Assembly: GCA_019166125.1 (NCBI GenBank)
Contig: JAHTBO010000008.1
Location: forward strand, 1 to 64,000
Reading direction: 5' to 3'
Source of the DNA: Alcaligenaceae bacterium CGII-47
Lineage (GTDB): Bacteria > Pseudomonadota > Gammaproteobacteria > Burkholderiales > Burkholderiaceae_B
DNA: 64,000 nt
A program made the position numbers and the translations under genes. Under the pieces are notes generated by a model, which was not told where the DNA came from, did no database searches, and was given only the letters and a program-made list of their open reading frames with translations. Positions 28,079 through 36,600 of this stretch are shown here, piece by piece. How positions within the stretch are numbered: position 1 is the first letter of the stretch; every line of letters begins with the position of its first letter.

Positions 28079-29450
28079 CCTCGAGCACGGGATCGTGCCA
28101 TTGATCACTATTTGTCAAGACCTGCGCCGCCGACGGTGGCCCCCATGTGCCCGCCTGATATTCCTGTAATGCGGTATCACTCAACACAGGATCAACCACA
28201 CGCCAAGCGGCTTCCACCATGTCTCCATGAGTAAATAAGCTATTGTCCCCTCGCAGCGCGTCACCGATTAGGCGCTCGTAGGGCATCATGTTTTCCTGAG
28301 AGCTGTGGCACGCGATGAGCTGCGTCGCCGTGCCGTGCATCCCCTCGCCCGGTAGTTTGGTGCGGGCTCCCAGCGTAATGAATACGTCCGGGCTGAGCCT
28401 GAAACGCAAATAATTAGCTTGGCCAGAATGATGCGCATCGAATATCGGATGCGTAGGGCGTTTGAGTTGGATCGTCACCTCAGTACAGGTTACTGGCAAG
28501 GCCTTACCCGCACGGATATAAAACGGTACGCCCTCCCAACGCGGATTGTCGATGAATAGGCGCAGCGCAGCAAAGGTCTCTACGTGCGAATCTGGAGATA
28601 CGCCGACCTCGCCACGGTAACCTCTGAATTGACCTCGAGCGACATCGCTCGCAGCAAGTGGCCGCATTGCATTCAATACCATTAGCTTTTCATGGTTCAT
28701 GGCAACCATACCGGCGTCCGCTGGCGTCTCCATCGTCAGCAGGGTCAGAACCTGCAGCATATGATTCTGCACCACATCACGTATCGCACCGACTTCTTCG
28801 TAAAAAGCGCCCCGCCCGCGCAAGCCGAATTTCTCGGCCATCGTGATCTGTATATTAGCCACATGATCATGACGCCAGATAGGCTCCAAAAATGAATTGG
28901 CGAAGCGGAAATAAAGCAGGTTCTCGACCGGCTCCTTACCCAGGTAGTGGTCGATGCGCAAGATCGCGTCCTCAGGGAAATATTGACGCAGCGTATGATT
29001 CAGCTCCTGAGCGGTGGCCAGATCCCGCCCAAAAGGCTTTTCGACAATGATCCGGGCATTTTTCCCGCACCCCGAGCGCGCCAGTCCATGCGTGACGGTC
29101 TCGAACATGCTCGGCGTAATCGCCAGATAATGCAGCGGCTGCTTAGCATCCTTCAGCGCCTCACGCAACTGCTCGTAGGTTGAATCCTCTTTGTAATCGC
29201 CACGTAAATAAAGAAGCCTGGCCGAGAGCTTGGCAAATGCGTCCTCATCGACACCGCCGTGCTCCTTGATGCTGTTGCGGGCATGTGCCCTGAACTCATC
29301 TGTCGTCCAATCTGAACGAGCCACCCCGATGACAGGGATTTCTAACCGACCGCGCCGCGCCAACGCCTGTAAGGCGGGAAATATTTTTTCGTAAGCCAGG
29401 TTGCCCGAAGCCCCAAAGAATACGAACGCATCAGAGTAGGGTGTTTTCAC
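28056..29450 (-). CDS. zwf: Glucose-6-phosphate 1-dehydrogenase
   Basis: The 464-residue enzyme oxidises glucose-6-phosphate to 6-phosphogluconolactone. The active-site signature [29 protein letters not shown] and the C-terminal substrate region are clear. The dinucleotide motif reads [15 protein letters not shown], where most relatives have GASGDLAKRK, and the protein is some 25 residues shorter than the common form, so it belongs to a less usual branch. NADP is the likely cofactor, but the altered motif leaves that open. It overlaps gnd by 4 bp (ATGA) and pgi overlaps its end. No 6-phosphogluconolactonase gene is present in the cluster. Confidence 0.92.
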   Translation of the reverse strand: MKTPYSDAFVFFGASGNLAYEKIFPALQALARRGRLEIPVIGVARSDWTTDEFRAHARNSIKEHGGVDEDAFAKLSARLLYLRGDYKEDSTYEQLREALKDAKQPLHYLAITPSMFETVTHGLARSGCGKNARIIVEKPFGRDLATAQELNHTLRQYFPEDAILRIDHYLGKEPVENLLYFRFANSFLEPIWRHDHVANIQITMAEKFGLRGRGAFYEEVGAIRDVVQNHMLQVLTLLTMETPADAGMVAMNHEKLMVLNAMRPLAASDVARGQFRGYRGEVGVSPDSHVETFAALRLFIDNPRWEGVPFYIRAGKALPVTCTEVTIQLKRPTHPIFDAHHSGQANYLRFRLSPDVFITLGARTKLPGEGMHGTATQLIACHSSQENMMPYERLIGDALRGDNSLFTHGDMVEAAWRVVDPVLSDTALQEYQAGTWGPPSAAQVLTNSDQWHDPVLEDGPCETD

Positions 29451-30484
29451 TTTTTCTCGTCTTCTTTATGCGCGCCCTGTTCCACATGGCCGCCAAAGCC
29501 GTGACGCATTGCCGATAGCACCTGATCCGCGAATCCGGCATTGCCACGCGAACTGAATCGCCCAAAGAGCGCAGCGCCGAGGATTGGGGCGGGCACCCCT
29601 TGGTCAATGGCTGCTGCAAGTGTCCATCGCCCCTCCCCCGAATCGGAAACGCGACCGGCGTAATGTTCCAGCGCCGGGTCGGCTAAGAGTGCCTGAGCAA
29701 TGATATCGAGCAACCACGAGCTGATCACGCTACCTCGACGCCACAGCTCAGTGATCTCTGGCAGGTCGAAGTCGTATTGATAGAACTCCGGAGAGCGTAA
29801 GGGCGTTGTCTCGGCGTCGATGGCGGCGCTGGCCTTGCCTATGTTCGCTTGATGCAGAATATTCAGACCTTCCGCATAAGCGCCCATCATGCCGTATTCG
29901 ATACCATTGTGTATCATTTTGACGAAATGCCCTGCACCGCTTGGCCCGCAATGCAAATACCCCTGACTGGCGGTGCTCGTGGTCTTACGGCGGCCTGCTA
30001 TCGCCGGCGCAGCTTCAGCGCCAGGCGCGAGCGTCGCAAAGATCGGCCCTAAATGCTCAACAACAGACGCCTCGCCGCCGATCATCAGGCAATAGCCGCG
30101 CTCATAACCCGCGACACCACCACTCGTGCCAACATCCAGATAATGGATGCCGTGAGCGCGCAGTTCGGCACTGCGTCGGATATCGTCGTGATAATGAGAG
30201 TTACCCCCGTCAATGACGATATCATGTGCACTGAGTAGCGGTGTGAGCGCGGCCAGGGTCTCATCGACCAAGGCGGCAGGCAACATCAACCACACGACTC
30301 GTGGCGGTGCGAGTCGTGCCACCAGATCCTGAAGGGATGCTGCGCCGGTAACCAGATCCGCTTGTATGGCGGCCTCGACGACCTGCGCACGCACATCGTA
30401 GACCACACATTTATGCGCGTCTTGGACCAGACGCCGCACCATATTGGCGCCCATCCGGCCAAGTCCAACCATACCAAGTTGCAT
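29447..30484 (-). CDS. gnd: 6-phosphogluconate dehydrogenase, short type
   Basis: The 345-residue enzyme oxidatively decarboxylates 6-phosphogluconate to ribulose-5-phosphate. The N-terminal Rossmann motif is GLGRMGANMV, followed by DGGNSHYHDD, DVGTSGGVAGYERGYCLMIG and GPSGAGHFVKMIHNGIEYG. At this length it is the short form lacking the second C-terminal half of the 470-residue enzyme; many short forms use NAD rather than NADP. It is the first gene of the eight-gene operon; the promoter must lie in the 166 bp shared with the divergent glucan synthase. A small inverted repeat lies at 30500-30515. Confidence 0.93.
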   Translation of the reverse strand: MQLGMVGLGRMGANMVRRLVQDAHKCVVYDVRAQVVEAAIQADLVTGAASLQDLVARLAPPRVVWLMLPAALVDETLAALTPLLSAHDIVIDGGNSHYHDDIRRSAELRAHGIHYLDVGTSGGVAGYERGYCLMIGGEASVVEHLGPIFATLAPGAEAAPAIAGRRKTTSTASQGYLHCGPSGAGHFVKMIHNGIEYGMMGAYAEGLNILHQANIGKASAAIDAETTPLRSPEFYQYDFDLPEITELWRRGSVISSWLLDIIAQALLADPALEHYAGRVSDSGEGRWTLAAAIDQGVPAPILGAALFGRFSSRGNAGFADQVLSAMRHGFGGHVEQGAHKEDEKK

Positions 30485-30499
30485 CGTGATGCTCCTATG

Positions 30500-30515
30500 T
30501 GCCCTAATTTGGGCA
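30500..30515. promoter_or_regulatory. Inverted repeat in the divergent gnd / glucan synthase promoter region
   Basis: TGCCC and GGGCA arms surround TAATTT about 16 bp before the gnd start. It may be an operator or a leader hairpin controlling the pentose-phosphate/glucan operon. The arms are only 5 bp, extending to 8 with one mismatch, so this is tentative. Confidence 0.3.
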
Positions 30516-30650
30516 TGTCGATATTAAAGAAGTACTACAAAGCGCCGAACCACTCCGTTCGCTACCGTACATGGGTTGATAAGGCATTTGCGCTATCGTT
30601 TCCATCGTGGACGCTCGGTGGGTGTCCAGTCAGAATAAGGTGAGAAGGCA

Positions 30651-33600
30651 TTGAAATCAATTGGATCGGGTATGTTCAAACATGCACTCGAATGGTTGGA
30701 CGCCACGATCGGTCATAGACCCCAACAGCATCGGGCAGCAGCGGAGCGGCCGCTGCACGCAGAGTTATTCAGCACCCACCAGATGGCGGTGCATGGCGCC
30801 AATGTCGCGGCTCATCATAAGCTCAGTCCCGTACCAGCCAGAGATCTATTACTCGTACGGCTGAATGAAAACGCGCGCTTGCTGGGTCAAGCCTGCAGGT
30901 TACTGTCAAGCGCAGTGAAAACCAAACAGCAGATCGTACCGGCGGCCGAGTGGTTGCTGGATAATTTCTATCTGATCGAAGATCAGATTCGCGCGACAAA
31001 AAAACATCTGCCCCCAGGCTACAGCCGCACGCTACCACGTTTGATCAATGGTCCGTCATCAGGCCTCCCCAGAGTCTATGACATCGCACTCGAGATCGTC
31101 TCCCACAGCGACGCCCGGGTGAGTACTGAGAACCTCAGCAGCTTTGTCGAGGCTTATCAAAAAGTTACCTCTCTGACGCTGGGGGAGCTCTGGGCGATTC
31201 CCATTATGCTGCGTCTAGTCTTAATCGAAGACCTCCGGCGCATTGCCGTGCGCATATCTGGCAGCAGCCTGGACAGAAGCCAGGCCGATACCTGGGCCGA
31301 TCAAATGCGAGCGACCGCGCAGGAGGATCCGGCTCGTCTGGTGCTGCTCATCGCGGATATGGCGCGCTCGGATCCACCGATGGAAGGGCCATTTGTCGCT
31401 GAGCTGGCGCGACGCTTGCAAGGGCATGGACCCGCCCTGGCGCTACCGCTCACCTGGATCGAGCAGCGCCTCGCCCAGTCTGGCACAACGATCGAGCAAC
31501 TCATTCTCTCTGAGATCCAGCAGCAAGCCGCTGACCAGGTATCGATCAGTAATAGCATCGGCAGCCTGCGCCTTCTGGCATCGATGAACTGGCGCACGTT
31601 TGTAGAAGACATGAGCGTGGTAGAGCAAGTATTGCGCCAGGACGCTGCCGGGGTCTATCAACACATGGATTTTGCCACGCGTGACCGCTACCGCGGTTGT
31701 ATTGAGAGCATCGCCAAGCTCTCGGCGCGCTCTGAACAAGAGGTGGCCGAACACGCCATCGAGCTGGCCCGTACAAGCCTGACTACGCTCCCCGAGGATG
31801 TGCGTCGAGGTCATGTCGGTTATTACCTTATCGACAAGGGGCGTGCGGCACTCGAACGCGCTACCGGCGCGCGCTTAAGCCCCATACAGGCCTTGCATAG
31901 ACAAGCCAGACGCTATCCCTTGTGTTTGTACCTCGGGACGATAGGCCTACTCACCAGTGGCCTATGCGCAAGCATACTCGCCGTGGCGAGCGAGGACGGC
32001 GTACAAGACTGGATGTTGGTCAGTGTCGCTGTGCTTGCTCTCGTCTGTGCCAGCCAGCTTAGCGTGGCCTTGGTGAATTGGTTAAGCACCCTGCTTACCC
32101 AGCCTCATCCCCTCCCGCGCATGGACTACTCGCGAGGCATTCCATCGGTGCTGCGCACACTGGTTGTGGTGCCTTCGATGCTCAAATCCGTCGAGGATGT
32201 GGACGAATTAATCGAAGCTCTTGAAGTCCGCTTTCTTGCCAATCAAGATGACAGCCTGCACTTTTGCTTGTTGACGGACTTTACCGACGCAGATAGTGAG
32301 ACGCTGCCAAGTGATGAGCTGCTACAAACCCGTGCACAGGCCGGAATCGAGGCACTGAATCTTAAGTACAGTGCCCTACGCGATGACATATTTTTTCTCT
32401 TTCACCGGCCACGATGTTGGAACCCCAAAGAAGGGGTCTGGATGGGCGATGAACGCAAACGTGGAAAGCTCGCTGAGCTGAACGCATTTTTAGCTGGCGG
32501 TACAGGCGCTGCGTTCTCTTGTATTGTCGGAAAAGTCGCAGCCTTGTCCGGCGTCAAGTATGTGATTACCTTGGACACTGACACCCAATTGCCGCGTGAC
32601 ACTGCCAGCCAATGTGTGGGGGCGATTGCGCACCCCTTGAACCAGGCTCGACTTGATCCCTCCGGGCAGCGCGTGATCGAAGGCTATGGGATCTTGCAGC
32701 CGCGCGTGGCGACCAGCCTGCCTGGCGCCGATGCATCGCTGTATGCCCAGCTGTGGGGCGGTGAGCCTGGTATTGATCCCTATACACGCACGGTATCTGA
32801 TGTCTACCAGGATGTATTTGGCGAAGGCTCATTTGTCGGCAAGGGAATCTATGATGTTGAGGTCTTTCTTGCGACCCTCGCCGACATCCCCAAAGACACC
32901 GTGCTCAGTCATGATTTGCTTGAGAGCTGCTATGCACGCTCAGGGGTACTGAGCGATGTTCAGTTCTATGAGGAATACCCTGGGCGTTATAGCGCGGACG
33001 TCAGTCGCCGGCATCGCTGGATACGTGGAGACTGGCAGTTGCTCGGCTGGTTGCTACCCAATGTGCCAGGCCCCGACGGGCGGCGCATAAAAAACCCCCT
33101 CTCGGCTCTGGCGCGCTGGAAGTTATTTGATAACATCCGACGCAGCATCGTTCCCCCCGCTATGTTGCTCTTGTTGCTTTTGGGCTGGAGCAGCCTGCCT
33201 GCACCCTGGTTCTGGACGCTGATCGTGATCGGCATTCTATTGATTCCGTCCCTAAGTGTGTCCTTGCACGGCTTCGCACACAAGTCCGATGATATTTTAA
33301 TCAGACAGCATCTGCTCGCATCGCTACATTCGGCTGGCCAGCATATTGCTCAGGCGGGATTCGGGCTGGTCTGCCTACCTTTTGACGCGCTCTATCATTT
33401 GGATGCGATCGGACGCACGATATGGCGCATGGTAATTTCGCGCAAGCATCTTCTAGAGTGGGTGCCTTCTCAACAAACAGACACCCAGTGCTCGGGAACT
33501 CTGATCCATGCCTATCGCAAGATGTGGTTCGCTCCTGCCCTGGCAATTGCTTGCTTGATTTACCTGTCGGCGCGCCAACCCATGGCGCTATGGGCCGCTG

Positions 33601-36600
33601 CGCCAATTTTGTTGCTCTGGGTGACAGCACCGCTCTCGGCTTGGTGGATAAGCAGACCAATCATTTCCAAAGAGATCGCGCTGGGGCCCAGCCAGATTGC
33701 GTTTCTGCATAGGTTGGCACGTAAGACATGGGCCTACTTTGAAACCTATAGCGGGGCGCAGGACAATTGGCTGCCCCCTGACAACGTACAAGAACACCCC
33801 CCCGTGGGCATCGCCCACCGAACCTCGCCTACCAATATCGGCATTGCTCTATTGGCAAACCTGGCAGCCTACGACTTTGGCTATATCCCTGCGAGCGGCC
33901 TGATCGAACGCACTAGCAATACCTTTCACACTTTGGCACGAATGGAGCGTCATCGGGGACATTTCTACAACTGGTATGACACGCAGAGTCTCGCACCCTT
34001 GCCCCCCCTATATGTCTCAACCGTTGATAGTGGAAATCTGGGTGGTCATCTGCTGACGCTACAGCAGGGTCTGCTAGCGGTGATCGATGAGCCGGTCTTT
34101 GGCTCACGGATGTTCACCGGATTACGCGATACATTCAATCTCGCACCCGAGCATGCCGACGAGCATCTCCAGAGCACCATTGCGCCCTTTGAAAAGATAC
34201 TTGACTCAGTTTGTCAGGCAGCGCCGACAACGCTCGATGCTGCCACACAGTCGCTGGCACGCCTGGCTGCAGCACTCGAGCAGCTGGTTGCGAATGCTCA
34301 GCGTTCAGGGGACGCCGATACGAATGAATGGGCGCATATGCTTGCCGCACAATGTCAGGCGACCAACTCTGAATTAGAACTATTTACCGCCTGGACGCAG
34401 CTTGCTTCATCAGCCGAAGGCCCAGACCGCCTACCCAAACCGAGGCCAATTCCAACATTGCGTGAGTTGGCGCATGATCAAGAGCACGCTCCAGAAACAA
34501 GTGAATTAGCCCAACAACGCATTGATAAGCTAGAGCAGCTTGCAGCTCAGGCAGGCGACATGGCTAAGATGGAGTACGGATTCCTGTATGAACCCTCTAG
34601 TCACCTTCTGGCGATTGGCTATAACGTCAGTGATCGTCGACGCGACAGCAGCTATTATGATTTATTGGCATCTGAAGCCCGACTTTGCAGTTTTGTGGCG
34701 ATTGCCCAGGGGCAATTGCCCCAGGATAGTTGGCTCGCCCTGGGCCGACAGCTAACTACTTCAGGCGGTGGACCGGTATTACTCTCATGGAGCGGGTCCA
34801 TGTTCGAGTACTTAATGCCCTTGCTCGTGATGCCGATGCCCGCCAAAACACTGCTTGGTCAGACCTGTCGATCCGCAGTCAAGCGGCAGATCGAGTATGG
34901 CGTTCAACGTGGTGTCCCTTGGGGAATATCAGAGAGCGGTTATAACGCGGTGGATGCCAAGCTCAGCTATCAATACCGTGCGTTCGGTGTGCCGGGCCTG
35001 GGGTTGAAGCGCGGCTTAGCTGATGATCTGGTGGTCGCGCCCTATGCCACCATGCTTGCGCTCATGGTCACACCAGATGAGGCGTGCCGAAATCTGTTAC
35101 GCCTGTCTGCTGCAGGAGTGGAGGGAAAATACGGCTTTTATGAAGCCATGGACTATACGCCCACACGCCTGCCACGCGGCAAATCTGTAGCAATCATTCG
35201 CTCGTTCATGACCCATCACCAAGGCATGGGCTTCCTGTCTCTTGCGCACCTGTTGCTGGATCAGCCGATGCAAAAGCGCTTCGAGGCCAATCCAGCATTT
35301 CAAGCCACCTTATTATTGCTGCACGAGCGCATACCCAAAGCCACCGCGATCAGTGCCCGAGCCACCAGCCTGTCAATGGCGAATGCTGCGATACTCAGCA
35401 CGCCTGAGGCGCCCGTACGCGTATTCAACACCGCCCATACCGCGAGCCCCGAAGTGCAATTGCTCTCTAATGGGCGCTATCACATGATGGTAAGCAACGC
35501 GGGCGGAAACTCAAGCCGATGGAAGGATCTTGCGCTCACCCGTTGGCGTGAAGACGCCACGCGCGATAACTGGGGTGCGTTTTGCTATTTGCGTGATGTG
35601 GCAAGCGGAGAGATTTGGTCGACAACCTACCAACCTACCCTCAAAACGCCAGAACGCTACGATGTTATTTTCTCTGAGGGACGCGCCGAATTCCATCGGC
35701 GTGATCACGGTTTCGAAATCCATACCGAGATGGTGGTCTCACCAGAGGATGACATCGAGCTGCGCCGCAGTCACATCACCAATCACGCTCGCCATCGCAG
35801 AGTGATTGAGCTCACCAGCTATGCAGAAGTTGTATTGGCCACCTCAGCATCGGACGATCTGCACCCGGCCTTTGGCAATTTGTTTGTCCAGACCGAAATT
35901 ATTGAATCCGAAAGTGCAATCCTGTGTACCCGTCGCCCGCTTTCCCCCCAGGCGCAAGCACCCTGGATGCTACATAGGATGGCGGCTCATGGCGCCGACA
36001 TCGAACAGATTTCATACGAGACGGATCGAGCGTTGTTTGTTGGCCGAGGCCGCACGCTGGTCGAGCCACAGGCGATGGTTGATCGGGACGCGCTGCAGGG
36101 CTCTCAGGGCTCGGTGCTTGATCCGATTGTTGCTATTCGCTATCGGATTGCTCTGGAGCCCGAACAATCCGTCACCGTCGACATCGTCACGGGTGTCGCA
36201 GACACGCGCAGTCTGTGCCGTGCACTGATCGACAAGTATCAGGATCGCTATCTGGCTGATCGGGTATTTGAGTTGAGCTGGACGCATAGCCAGGTCATCC
36301 TGCGTCAACTTAATGCGACAGAGGCCAATGCTCAACTGTATGCGCGTCTGGCAAGCTCAATCCTCTATCGCAATGCGTCTTTGCGCGCCGACCCCAGCAT
36401 CCTCGTGCAAAACCGTCAGGGCCAGTCGGGGCTGTGGAGCTACGCCATTTCGGGAGATTGTCCGATTGTGCTGCTGCAGGTCAAGGATATAAAGAACATT
36501 AGCTTGGTGCGCCAGATGGTTCAGGCTCATGCATACTGGCGGCGCAAGGGCCTGATCGTGGATTTAGTGATTTGGAACGAAGATCGCGCGAGCTACCGTC

